From assembly GCF_009569385.1 (NCBI RefSeq), contig NZ_WBOF01000003.1, positions 558,001 to 622,000 of the forward strand: 64,000 nt of DNA, in the 5' to 3' direction. This DNA comes from Streptomyces kaniharaensis. Its GTDB lineage: Bacteria > Actinomycetota > Actinomycetes > Streptomycetales > Streptomycetaceae. Below the pieces are notes generated by a model. That model did no database searches and was not told the origin of the DNA. It worked only from the letters and a program-made list of their open reading frames with translations. The translations under genes and the position numbers were made by a program. Positions 1 through 8,404 of the stretch are shown here, piece after piece; the stretch's first letter is position 1; every line of letters begins with the position of its first letter.

Positions 1-674
1 AGGGCACCGCCCGGGTCGCCCGGCGCCCGGTCGGTGAGCCGGGTCGGGGTCGGCCGGTCGGCGAAGCGCTCCGTCCAGTACGACCGGTCGGCGGTGAACT
101 GTGCGGAGGAGCGGTAGTCGGCGTCCGCCTCCACCAGATCGTCCAGCGAGCGGAACGCTCCGGACGGGACCGGCCGGCCCTCGGCCAGCGCCGTGTAGGT
201 CTGCGCGACCCGCTGCCGGACGAGGGCGTAGCCGAACCCGTCCATCACCAGGTGGTGGTAGTTCTGGTACCAGAGGTGGTGCGTCGGCGACAGCCTGATC
301 AGGGCGTGGCTGAACAGCGGGTCGCGGGCGAGGTCCAGCGGCCGCATCCGGTCCTCGGCCATCCACTCCAGGGCCGCCGCGAACGGTGCCGGCTCCTCCC
401 CGAGGTCGAGGAAGGCCGGTGCCCAGTCCCACCTCCCGCGGCGGACCTGGCGCGGGTCCGGCCCGTCATCGGCGAAGCTCACGTGCAGCGCGTCGGTCTC
501 GTCGACCACCCGGCGCAGCGCGGTCTCGAACAGGTCCCGGTCGACCGGCCCGTGGATCTCCACGTACTCGCCGATGCGGTAGGCCGGAATCGCCGTCCGG
601 GAGCACTGCTCGGCGAGCCGGATCTCGCGCTGGGCCGCCGTCAGGGGAAGGGCGTCGCCGTCGCGACGGGACAT
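1..674 (-). CDS. NRPS condensation domain, N-terminal part (runs off left edge)
   Basis: The first 224 residues of a non-ribosomal peptide synthetase or free-standing condensation protein are visible; the rest lies beyond base 1. Near the N-terminus the protein reads LPLTAAQREI, the usual opening of a condensation domain. The catalytic motif HHLVMDG is at residues 140-146 (HHxxxDG), where the second His serves peptide-bond formation. The start ATG at 674 has a good ribosome site (GGAGG) upstream. It follows the exporter gene on the same strand after about 105 bases, so export and synthesis are probably co-transcribed. I cannot tell whether adenylation and carrier domains follow. An opening condensation domain is typical of lipo-initiated NRPSs or of siderophore/depsipeptide enzymes. 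Confidence 0.9.
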   Translation of the reverse strand, partial: MSRRDGDALPLTAAQREIRLAEQCSRTAIPAYRIGEYVEIHGPVDRDLFETALRRVVDETDALHVSFADDGPDPRQVRRGRWDWAPAFLDLGEEPAPFAAALEWMAEDRMRPLDLARDPLFSHALIRLSPTHHLWYQNYHHLVMDGFGYALVRQRVAQTYTALAEGRPVPSGAFRSLDDLVEADADYRSSAQFTADRSYWTERFADRPTPTRLTDRAPGDPGGA

Positions 675-780
675 GGGGGTACCTCCAGGAGTGTGGGCAG
701 GCGTGGGGGCCGGGCGCGCGGGAGCGCGCCGACCGCGGTGACGTCACGCGGTCGGCGGGCGGGAGGCGCGGCTTCTGCGG

Positions 781-3078
781 TCAGGCGGCGGCGAGGTCTC
801 CGGCCTGGAGCTGCCAGAGGGATGCGTAGAGTCCGTGCTGGCCGAGCAGTTCGTCGTGGGTGCCCTGCTCGGCCACGACGCCGCCCTTGTCCATGACGTA
901 GATCCGGTCGGCGTGGCGGACCGTGGACAGCCGGTGGGCGATGATGACCATGGTCCGGTCGGTGGCGAAGTCGCGGAGCGTGCGCTGGATGGCGGCCTCG
1001 GTCTCGTTGTCCACGGCGGACGTGGCCTCGTCGAGGATCACGACCGGGGAGTTCTTGAGGATCGCCCTCGCCAGGGCGATCCGCTGCCGCTGACCGCCCG
1101 ACAGCGCGGCGCCGCGTTCGCCGATCAGCGTGTGGTAGCCGTCCGGCAGCGTCGCGATGAAGGTGTGCGCCTCGGCCATCCGGGCGGCTTCCTCCACGGC
1201 GTGGTCGGAGGCGCCGAAGCTGCCGTACCGGATGTTCTCGGCGATGCTGCCGTCGAAGAGGAACGGGTCCTGGGCGACGAAGCCGATGGCGTTGCGGACG
1301 TCCTGCCGCGGCATGTCGCACAGGTCCCGCCCGTCGAGCAGCACGCTGCCGGACTCCGCGTCCTGGAAGCGCATCAGCAGCTTGGCGATCGTCGTCTTGC
1401 CGGAGCCGGTGGCGCCGACGATGGCGGTGACCCGCCCGGCGGGGATGGTCAGCGAGACGTTCTCCAGCACGGGCGGCCGGTCGGGGTAGGCGAAGGTCAC
1501 CTCGTCGAGGACGATCTCGCCGTGCACCTTCTCGGCGTCGAGCGGTCCGCCGGTGCCGTCGGTCTCGACGGGCAGGGCGCGCAGCCGCTGGACCCGGTCA
1601 TAGGCGGCCAGCGTGCGCTGGTACTGGTCGACGATGCCGCCGAGCCGGTTCATCCGCAGCAGCACCATCTGGGGCAGCCCGATCAGCGGGCTGAACACCT
1701 CGAACGGCAGGGTGCCCTTCAGCACCGAGCGGCCGCCGATCAGCAGGGTGCCGGCCATGGAGCCGGTCGTGCAGACCCGGACGATCTCCGCGTGGCGGAT
1801 CGTGCTCCGGTCGGTCTGCCGGCTGCTCTCCTGGGCCGCCTCGCTCAGCCGGTCGATGCGCTCGGCCTCGTAGTCCTCGGTGCAGAAGCTCTTGACGGTG
1901 GCGCCGGCCTCCAGGGTGTTGACCAGCTGGCTGTGCAGCCTCGCCCGGTGCTCGCCGGAGACGGCGTAGTCAGCCGCGACCTTCTCCTGGTAGTGGAACG
2001 ACAGCCAGGCGATGGCCGGGATGGGCAGGAACGCGATCCAGGCGATCTGCGGTGCCAGCAGCAGGAAAAGCGGCACCAGGAGGACCAGGCTGGTGCCCAG
2101 TTGCAGCACGTCGTTGGCGGAGGTGGCGAAGAAGGCGCCGAGCTGGCCGACGTCGTCCGTCAGCGCGCCGGCGACCCGGGTCGTCCGCTCGCCCTCCAGG
2201 TGGCGCAGTTCGAGGTGCTGCACGTGCGCGTACGTGCGGCCCCGCCAGTCGTGCTGGATGTCCTGGCCGAGCCGGCGCCACTGGAGGCTGGAGGTGTACG
2301 AGAGGCCCGCCACGGCGGCACAGGCCGCGGCCACCAGTCCTGCCAGGCCCCAGAGTTGGGCGGAGGCGGTGGTCAGCCCGAGACTGGCCAGCGGGGCGGC
2401 CCGGCCCTTGATGAGCACCAGCGCGGTCCAGCCGAGGAACGTGCCGAGCGCCATCTCCGAGACCTGGCACGCGACCGACAGGGCCGAGGCCCGGTAGAGG
2501 CGCCGCCGGTGCGGTCCGACGATCTCCAGCAGGGGGTGGCGTGCGGCTCCGGCCCCGGACAGTTGCCGGGCCTCGTCGGCCGTCCTGCGCCAGGCCCGCC
2601 GGAGGACGGCCGTGGTCGCGGCCGCCACGCCGCCCAGCGCCACCAGCTGCCTGCTCAGTACCGACCCGCGGATGAGGGCGACACCGGCCGCCACCCCGCC
2701 TCCGACGGCGAGCGTGGAGCGCACGACGCCGCGATCCGTTCGCGGGGCCCGCGCGGCAGCGGGTCGGGCCGGTGCGGGACGGGCGGCGCCCGCCGCGTTC
2801 TCCACCACCAGGGTGACGGCTCTGCGGATGAACCGGCCGACGTCCGCGGCGCTCACCCGCGCGTCGTGGCGGACGAGCACCCCGCCGGTGATCGGGCTTG
2901 CCTGGGCCTCGGTGACACCGGGAACGCGCCGCAGGGTCGCGGCGAGGACTTCGGCGATCCTGGGCCGTCCGAGAACCGGCTTGACGTCCCAGCGCTGGCG
3001 GCCCGGAATGACCGAGCGCGGGCGCACGTCCAGATCCACGTTGCGATATCCGGCTGCGGCACCCAGCAGAGATGGCAT
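781..3078 (-). CDS. HMA-like domain fused to ABC exporter (TMD-NBD)
   Basis: About 765 residues. Residues 1-95 form a ferredoxin-like fold resembling the HMA domain of metal P-type ATPases (VPGVTEAQ, GGVLVRHD) but without the CxxC metal motif. After a proline/alanine linker comes an exporter transmembrane domain, then a nucleotide-binding domain with Walker A GATGSGKTT, signature LSGGQRQR, Walker B VVILDEATS and the H-loop AHRLST. It is probably a half-transporter acting as a homodimer that exports the product of the downstream NRPS. I chose ATG 3078, preceded by AGGTGA. A GTG at 3126 in the same frame would add 16 residues (start of VTVFCDL) but has no ribosome site. The metal-domain fusion is unusual; what it senses is unknown. 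Confidence 0.88.
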   Translation of the reverse strand: MPSLLGAAAGYRNVDLDVRPRSVIPGRQRWDVKPVLGRPRIAEVLAATLRRVPGVTEAQASPITGGVLVRHDARVSAADVGRFIRRAVTLVVENAAGAARPAPARPAAARAPRTDRGVVRSTLAVGGGVAAGVALIRGSVLSRQLVALGGVAAATTAVLRRAWRRTADEARQLSGAGAARHPLLEIVGPHRRRLYRASALSVACQVSEMALGTFLGWTALVLIKGRAAPLASLGLTTASAQLWGLAGLVAAACAAVAGLSYTSSLQWRRLGQDIQHDWRGRTYAHVQHLELRHLEGERTTRVAGALTDDVGQLGAFFATSANDVLQLGTSLVLLVPLFLLLAPQIAWIAFLPIPAIAWLSFHYQEKVAADYAVSGEHRARLHSQLVNTLEAGATVKSFCTEDYEAERIDRLSEAAQESSRQTDRSTIRHAEIVRVCTTGSMAGTLLIGGRSVLKGTLPFEVFSPLIGLPQMVLLRMNRLGGIVDQYQRTLAAYDRVQRLRALPVETDGTGGPLDAEKVHGEIVLDEVTFAYPDRPPVLENVSLTIPAGRVTAIVGATGSGKTTIAKLLMRFQDAESGSVLLDGRDLCDMPRQDVRNAIGFVAQDPFLFDGSIAENIRYGSFGASDHAVEEAARMAEAHTFIATLPDGYHTLIGERGAALSGGQRQRIALARAILKNSPVVILDEATSAVDNETEAAIQRTLRDFATDRTMVIIAHRLSTVRHADRIYVMDKGGVVAEQGTHDELLGQHGLYASLWQLQAGDLAAA

Positions 3079-3269
3079 GTGTACGATCACCTGTTTGCGG
3101 AGGTCGCAAAAAACCGTCACGGGCACGACGGAGCAGTGCGACAGATCGGAAGGTCTGGAGAAATCAGGGTCATGCAGTCAGCGGACCTGCGGCCGACCGC
3201 CGCGTGGGCGCATTTCCCGAAGCCTTCGAAATGCCCGCGCACGCGGCGGCCCGTTCCGCCGCACGGGCG

Positions 3270-3623
3270 TCAGTGAACCTTGGCAGCGCCGGCGGTCGGG
3301 CGGATCTTCGAGGTCCTCGCCTCGTTCTCGGCCCGGCCGGCTTCGTCCTTCTCACCGTTCTGGGCATTGCCGTCGGCGGCCCGCTGCTCGCCGTCCGCAC
3401 GGACTCCGACGTCACCGGCGGCGATCTGCGCCGCCACCATCTCGGCGGCCACCTCGGCCGCGAGGTCGTGGATGTTCTCTCCGGCCTCATGGGCCGCCTT
3501 CTTCACCTCGAGGGCGAGTCCGACGGACGTCTTGACGACGCCGCGCATCAGCGGCTTGAGGAGCCGCTTGGCCAGTGGCGCGACGATGAGGCCGACCAGG
3601 AAGGGCGGTACTACGGGCGGCAT
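3270..3623 (-). CDS. DUF5132-type small protein
   Basis: A 117-residue protein with one hydrophobic N-terminal segment (PFLVGLIVAPLAKRLLKP), then a helix-rich stretch with EVKKAAHEAGE and EVAAEMVAAQ, and a charged tail. This matches the actinobacterial DUF5132 pattern from memory; its function is not known. In other actinobacteria I recall such proteins near HMA-domain P-type ATPases, which fits its place 190 bases upstream of the HMA-ABC gene on the same strand. The start ATG is preceded by AGAGAGGATGGAG. It probably opens the exporter-NRPS transcription unit. Confidence 0.75.
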   Translation of the reverse strand: MPPVVPPFLVGLIVAPLAKRLLKPLMRGVVKTSVGLALEVKKAAHEAGENIHDLAAEVAAEMVAAQIAAGDVGVRADGEQRAADGNAQNGEKDEAGRAENEARTSKIRPTAGAAKVH

Positions 3624-3923
3624 GATGCTCCATCCTCTCTACGCATACGTATGACAGGGGACCCCGGACACTGCAGACACCGGAGCAGCGCACAGCTGGG
3701 CAGGCGAAAGCACCCATTGTTCGGAATTCGCGATTCGGGTACCGGATCTAATTCCTCACCGATGGGGTCCATCGCCCGCTCTTCCGCCACGGTAGTCGAG
3801 TCATGTGCATCGAGACCAAACAGTCCCGGCCTGTTTCACTCATGCGAGTGCTCTTAGGCTTCCCGGTTACCTCGGATTGCCGTATGCACACTCACCGAAC
3901 GGACCCTTCGCCCGCTTTCCTGC
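3624..3923. promoter_or_regulatory. Intergenic region with palindrome upstream of the DUF5132/exporter unit
   Basis: No gene is seen here. Just upstream of the small-protein start lies a perfect 10-base palindrome, CATACGTATG, at 3644-3653. It is AT-richer than the surroundings and sits where a promoter for the minus-strand unit is expected, so it may be part of the -10 region or an operator. The rest has lower GC than average and no open frame of note. Confidence 0.35.
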
Positions 3924-5618
3924 TCAAAGATGACTGCCGAGTTCGCGTGCCACCCGCCGCCGCAGGGCGGGAAACGGCAGCCCGCCGCCGCCCAGCACCG
4001 CCTCGTGAAAGGCCCGCACGTCGAAACCTGCGCCCAGCACCGCCTCGGCCCGGGCCCGCAGCCGGCCGAACTCCAGGAAACCCGCGCGGTAGGAGAGAGC
4101 CTGCCCGGGCAGGTCCGTCGAATAGCGCAGCAGGTCCGAGGCGATCTGGCCGTCCGCCTCGGTGGAGTTGGCGCGCATGAAGGAGCGCGCCTGCTCCAGG
4201 CTCATCGTCCCGAGGTTGAGCCCGGTGTCGACGACGAGGCGCTGCGCGGTGAACCGCTCCTGCGCGAGGCGCCCGTACGCGTCCCACGGGTCGTCGTAGA
4301 GGCCCATCTCCCAGCCGAGCCCGGCCGCGTACTCGGCCCAGCCCTCGTTGAACGCGCCGAACTCGGCTACCTCGCGCCGCAGTTGCGGCAGGTGCGGGTC
4401 CTCCGCCTGCCTGGCGAGGTGGAAGTGGTGCCCCGGCGCCAGCTCGTGGTAGATCAGCGAGGCCGCGCCCAGCAGCGACCGCTGCGCCAGGCCGGAGCCG
4501 TTGTAGCGGTAGCGCCCGACGGGGCTGGCGGCGGTCGGCTGCTGGTAGTACCCGAAGGTCATGCCCGCCTCCAGCGCCCGGTCCAGCCGGGCCAGTCCGT
4601 ACGGGGCGGCCGGCAGGGCGGCGAACCATCGTGGCAGCAGTGGGGCCAGCCGGTCGAGGTGGCCGCGGTAGCGGGCCTCGACTTCCTCGGGCGTCCGGGC
4701 GTGGAGGCGCGGCTCGGTCCGTAGCCGGTCGTGGAACTCGTCCTCGGGGCCCCGGAAGCCCAGGGTCGTGCGCACCTCGCGCATCCGCTCGGCCAGTTCG
4801 CGGCACTGGTCGCGGCCGAGCTCGTGGAGCCGGTCGGGCGGCGTGTCACCCGCGGTGTGGGTCCGGACGAACTCCCGGTACGCCTCCTCGCCGCCCTCGT
4901 ACCGCGCCCAGCCGACGGCCGACGGCGCCGCGCGCAGGTAAGCGGGATCGTCGAGGACGGCGAGCAGACGGTCGAACGCCGGCGCCAACTCGACTGCGAC
5001 CAGCCGCCGTACGCCCTCCCGCAGCCTTCCGCGCTCGACCTGCCCCAGCCCGCCGAACCGGCCCTCGTCCACCTCCACCCGGCGTGCCACGGAGGTCCGC
5101 AGACCGACGAGTGTGGCGCGAGCCCCGGCCAGGGCCGGCGCGGGGACGTGGAAGCCGCGGGCCGCCTGCGCCACCACCTTGTCGCCGATCGAGCCGACCA
5201 CCCCGGCCAGCTCGCGCACCAGCGCCAAGTACCGGTCGACGTCGTGCCGTTCGGCGAAACGAAAGGGACCGAGGACCGCATCGACGTACTGCGACAGCGG
5301 AAACAGCCGGTACGGCGTCGCGGCGGGCGTCAGCCAGTAGCAGCGGCGGACCCGCACCTCCTGCTCGGCGAGCCCCACGAGGAACGCGGCGGTGTCGGCG
5401 TCGGCGCCGGACAGCTCCGTACCGTCGAGCTCCCGGACCTGCGCCAGGACACCCTCCGCGAACCGCGCCCGCTCCTCGGCCTCGCCGATCGACGCCCCCG
5501 GCAGCCTCTCGACCGGAAGCCCCTGGCGGACTCTCAGCAGCGGGTCCCGCTCCAGCAGGAACTCCCAGTAGCGGCCCGCCAGAAGGCCGATCTCGCGGCC
5601 CGGTTCGTTCGTCCTCAC
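3924..5618 (-). CDS. DUF885 family metal-dependent hydrolase/peptidase
   Basis: About 564 residues, soluble, no signal peptide. The zinc motif HELAPGHH (HExxxGHH type) lies near residue 390, with an EGWAEYA motif about 40 residues further on that supplies another metal ligand, as in the DUF885 proteins related to M2/M3/M32-like gluzincins. Members are thought to cleave small peptides or acyl compounds; the substrate is unknown. I chose GTG 5618 (VRTNEPG) because earlier codons to 5669 encode an Arg/His-rich stretch unlike the family start; no strong ribosome site precedes either. The gene is divergent from the peptide transporter operon. Confidence 0.85.
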   Translation of the reverse strand: MRTNEPGREIGLLAGRYWEFLLERDPLLRVRQGLPVERLPGASIGEAEERARFAEGVLAQVRELDGTELSGADADTAAFLVGLAEQEVRVRRCYWLTPAATPYRLFPLSQYVDAVLGPFRFAERHDVDRYLALVRELAGVVGSIGDKVVAQAARGFHVPAPALAGARATLVGLRTSVARRVEVDEGRFGGLGQVERGRLREGVRRLVAVELAPAFDRLLAVLDDPAYLRAAPSAVGWARYEGGEEAYREFVRTHTAGDTPPDRLHELGRDQCRELAERMREVRTTLGFRGPEDEFHDRLRTEPRLHARTPEEVEARYRGHLDRLAPLLPRWFAALPAAPYGLARLDRALEAGMTFGYYQQPTAASPVGRYRYNGSGLAQRSLLGAASLIYHELAPGHHFHLARQAEDPHLPQLRREVAEFGAFNEGWAEYAAGLGWEMGLYDDPWDAYGRLAQERFTAQRLVVDTGLNLGTMSLEQARSFMRANSTEADGQIASDLLRYSTDLPGQALSYRAGFLEFGRLRARAEAVLGAGFDVRAFHEAVLGGGGLPFPALRRRVARELGSHL

Positions 5619-5821
5619 GCGGACAGTGTGGCGATGACGCACCGCTCGGTCGGCCGGCCGGCGAGGCACGGGCCGCGAGATCCCTCGAACGAGGGAATCC
5701 CACCGGCCGCTCCCCGGGCCCGTCGGCCAAGGCGGGCGGCCACCGCCGGCTCACTCGAGTCCGCCGAACGGGCTTGCCGAGCAGCGAAGTTGACTCGCCC
5801 TCGCCAACCCGCGGTGACACC

Positions 5822-7414
5822 ATGACGGCCATGCCCCGTCACACCGTGCCGGTCCGCCTGGCGGCCACCGGGACCGCCGCGGCCCTCGCGCTGGCCGGCT
5901 GCGGCGGCGCCGCCCGGTCCTCGACGAGCACACCCCTCGTGGACCGCGGGACCGTCCGGATCGCGGCGGCCAACGAGACCCCCAGCTTCGACCCGTACTC
6001 GGCCTTCGGCGCCGCCCCGGCCCGCTACGCGTACGACTCGCTGGTCAACGTCGCCGCCGACGGCACGCTGGTCTCCGGCCTCGCCTCGTCCTGGCAGGCC
6101 ACCACGACCACGGCCACCTTCACCCTCCGCCCGGGGATCACCTGCTCCGACGGCACGCCCCTCACCGCCTCGGCGGTGGCCCGGGCCCTGACCTACGCGG
6201 GCGACCCGGCCCACCAGCTCGCCGGCGCCCGGACCGTCCTGCCCGGCGTCCCCTTCACCGCGAGCGCCGACGACCCGACCGGCACGGTGTCGGCGACCAC
6301 CGTCGCCCCCTTCCCGTTTCTCACCCGCACCCTCGGCCTGCTGCCCGTCGTCTGCCCTGCCGGCCTGGACCGGCCCCGGTCGCTGGAGCGCACCAGCCAG
6401 GGCACCGGCCCGTACGTGCTGACCCGCTACACCCCCGGCGGGCCGTACGAGTTCACCGTCCGCGACGGCTACGCCTGGGGACCGGCCGGAGCGACCACCG
6501 CGACGCCCGGCCTTCCCACGCGGATCGTCATCTCGGTGGTGCCCCAGGCGTCCACCGCCGCGAACCTGTTGCTCACCGGGGGCGTCGACATCGCGACGGT
6601 GTCCGGGCCGGACCGTGCCCGGCTCACCGGCCACGGCCTCGCCGCCACCGACGTACCGACCGTGGTCGGGCTGACCTTCTTCAACCAGCGACCCGGCCGC
6701 CCGCTCGGCGACCCGGCGCTGCGCCGGGCCATGGTGGCCGCACTCGACCGGCAGGGCCTCGCCAACGTCGCCGTCGGCGGCACCGGCCGCCCGGCCACCG
6801 ACTTCGGCGCGGAGGGCGCCGTCTGCCACGCCGACCTCGCCGCCGCCAACCTGCCCGCGCTGGACACCGCCGAGGCACTGCGCGCCGCCGGCTGGACCCG
6901 CACCGGCGGCGGTCCCCTGGCCAAGGACGGGCGACCGCTCCGGCTGCGCCTGATCACCAGCCCGGACCTCGGCCCGACCCTGCCGTCCGTGGCCGAGCTG
7001 ATGGCCCGGACCTGGACGGGACTCGGCGCGGACGTCCGGCTGGTCGGCGAGAGCCTGCCCGCCCTGGTGAACGCGATGTACCAGACCGGCGAGTTCGACG
7101 TCGTGGTGGGCAGCACGCCGGGCTTCGCCCTGCCGGTCGGCTTCGTCCCGTTCTTCTCCGGCCCGGCCCCCGCCGAGGGGCTCAACTTCGCGGGCGTCGC
7201 CAACCCCGAGTACGACGACCTGGTCGCCCAGGCGCTCCAGGAGACCGACACGGCGGGCTGCGGCACCTGGAACCGGGCCGCCGCAGCGCTGTTCCGCTCC
7301 GCCGACGCTCTCCCGATCGCGGACGGCCAGAGCACCGTCTACGGCCACCGCACCACCTTCGCCACCACCTTCGGCGGCGCCGTCATCCCCACCAGCATCC
7401 GCCTCCACCAGTGA
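5822..7414 (+). CDS. Oligopeptide ABC transporter substrate-binding lipoprotein
   Basis: About 530 residues with a lipoprotein signal (hydrophobic run, then LALAGC as lipobox). The mature part reads as an SBP_bac_5 (DppA/OppA-like) protein: RIAAANETPSFDP near the N-terminus, the family-typical GTGPYVLTRY, and FFNQRPGRPLGDPALRRAM, the stretch around ligand contacts. It is anchored outside the membrane and delivers peptides (or nickel or opine-like ligands) to the permeases encoded directly downstream. ATG 5822 or ATG 5831 may be the start; both precede the signal peptide. It is the first gene of a five-gene operon in which each following gene overlaps or abuts the last. Confidence 0.92.
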   Translation: MTAMPRHTVPVRLAATGTAAALALAGCGGAARSSTSTPLVDRGTVRIAAANETPSFDPYSAFGAAPARYAYDSLVNVAADGTLVSGLASSWQATTTTATFTLRPGITCSDGTPLTASAVARALTYAGDPAHQLAGARTVLPGVPFTASADDPTGTVSATTVAPFPFLTRTLGLLPVVCPAGLDRPRSLERTSQGTGPYVLTRYTPGGPYEFTVRDGYAWGPAGATTATPGLPTRIVISVVPQASTAANLLLTGGVDIATVSGPDRARLTGHGLAATDVPTVVGLTFFNQRPGRPLGDPALRRAMVAALDRQGLANVAVGGTGRPATDFGAEGAVCHADLAAANLPALDTAEALRAAGWTRTGGGPLAKDGRPLRLRLITSPDLGPTLPSVAELMARTWTGLGADVRLVGESLPALVNAMYQTGEFDVVVGSTPGFALPVGFVPFFSGPAPAEGLNFAGVANPEYDDLVAQALQETDTAGCGTWNRAAAALFRSADALPIADGQSTVYGHRTTFATTFGGAVIPTSIRLHQ

Positions 7415-8397
7415 CCGGGGGACCCGACGTGTCCTTGCCCCACCTGCCGCGGCACCCATGGACGGCGTTCCTCGCCCGTCGCGCGGCCCGGCTGGTCCTC
7501 TCGCTCGGGGTCGTGCTCACCGCGTCCTTCGCGATGATCCGCCTCGTCCCCGGCGACCCGGTCCGCGCCGCCCTCGGCGTCGACGCCTCCCCCGCCCTGG
7601 TGGCCGCCCGCAGGCAGCAACTCGGGCTCGACGCTCCCTTCCCGTCCCAGTACCGGCAGTACCTGGAGGGCCTCGTGCACGGCGATCTCGGGACCTCGCT
7701 GGTCACCGGGACACCGGTCGCGGAACTGGTCCGCACCCGGCTGCCGGCCACCCTCGAAGTCGCCCTCCTCGCGTTCCTCGTCACCCTCGCCGTCGCCCTG
7801 CCCTGCGGGCTGCTCGCCGCCGTCCACACCCGGGACGGGCGGCGCCCGCGCACCGAGCTGGCGTTCACGGCGCTGACCGCGGGCCTGGCCGGGGTGCCGG
7901 ACTTCGTCCTGGCCGCCGGGCTCACCGCGCTGCTGGCCGTCGGCCTCCAGCTGCTCCCCGTGGCGGGCGCGGCGGGCGCCGAGTCTTTCGTCCTGCCGGT
8001 CCTCGCGCTCTCCCTCGCGCCCACCGCCGTCCTGGTGCGCATCGTCCGGGTCGAGGCGCTGAAGGTGCTGTCCGAGGACTACATGCGCACCGCCCGGGCC
8101 AAGCGGCTGTCACCGGCCCGCCGCTACCTGCGGCACGCGGCGCCGAACACGGCGACCGCCGCGCTCACCGTCGCCGGCAGCCTGCTGCCCGCCATGATCG
8201 CCGGCACGGTGCTGGTCGAGAAGGTGTTCGCCTGGCCCGGCATCGGTTCGGCGATGGCCCAGTCCGTGGTCGCGCAGGACTACCCGGTGGTCCAGGCGAT
8301 GGTGCTGATCCTGGGTGCGACGGTGCTGCTCGCCGGCCTCCTGGTCGACCTGGTGCTGGCGCTGCTGGACCCGCGCTCGGCCCTGCGGGACATGTGA
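7411..8397 (+). CDS. Oligopeptide ABC transporter permease (DppB-like)
   Basis: A 328-residue membrane protein with about six helices. The first helix is followed by MIRLVPGDPV, a DppB/OppB hallmark, then the GLDAPFPSQY segment. The coupling helix region reads DYMRTARAKRLSPARRYLRHA, matching the EAA loop that contacts the ATPase. GTG 7411 overlaps the stop of the binding-protein gene (GTGA); a second GTG at 7429 is an alternative. It forms the channel with the permease half of the next gene product. Confidence 0.93.
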   Translation: MTGGPDVSLPHLPRHPWTAFLARRAARLVLSLGVVLTASFAMIRLVPGDPVRAALGVDASPALVAARRQQLGLDAPFPSQYRQYLEGLVHGDLGTSLVTGTPVAELVRTRLPATLEVALLAFLVTLAVALPCGLLAAVHTRDGRRPRTELAFTALTAGLAGVPDFVLAAGLTALLAVGLQLLPVAGAAGAESFVLPVLALSLAPTAVLVRIVRVEALKVLSEDYMRTARAKRLSPARRYLRHAAPNTATAALTVAGSLLPAMIAGTVLVEKVFAWPGIGSAMAQSVVAQDYPVVQAMVLILGATVLLAGLLVDLVLALLDPRSALRDM

Positions 8398-8404
8398 GGA
8401 GCCG

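Noticed and set aside
835..3276. Long open frame on the plus strand opposite the ABC exporter gene.
   Set aside because: Composition is that of an antisense shadow of high-GC coding DNA; the opposite frame has full ABC motifs.
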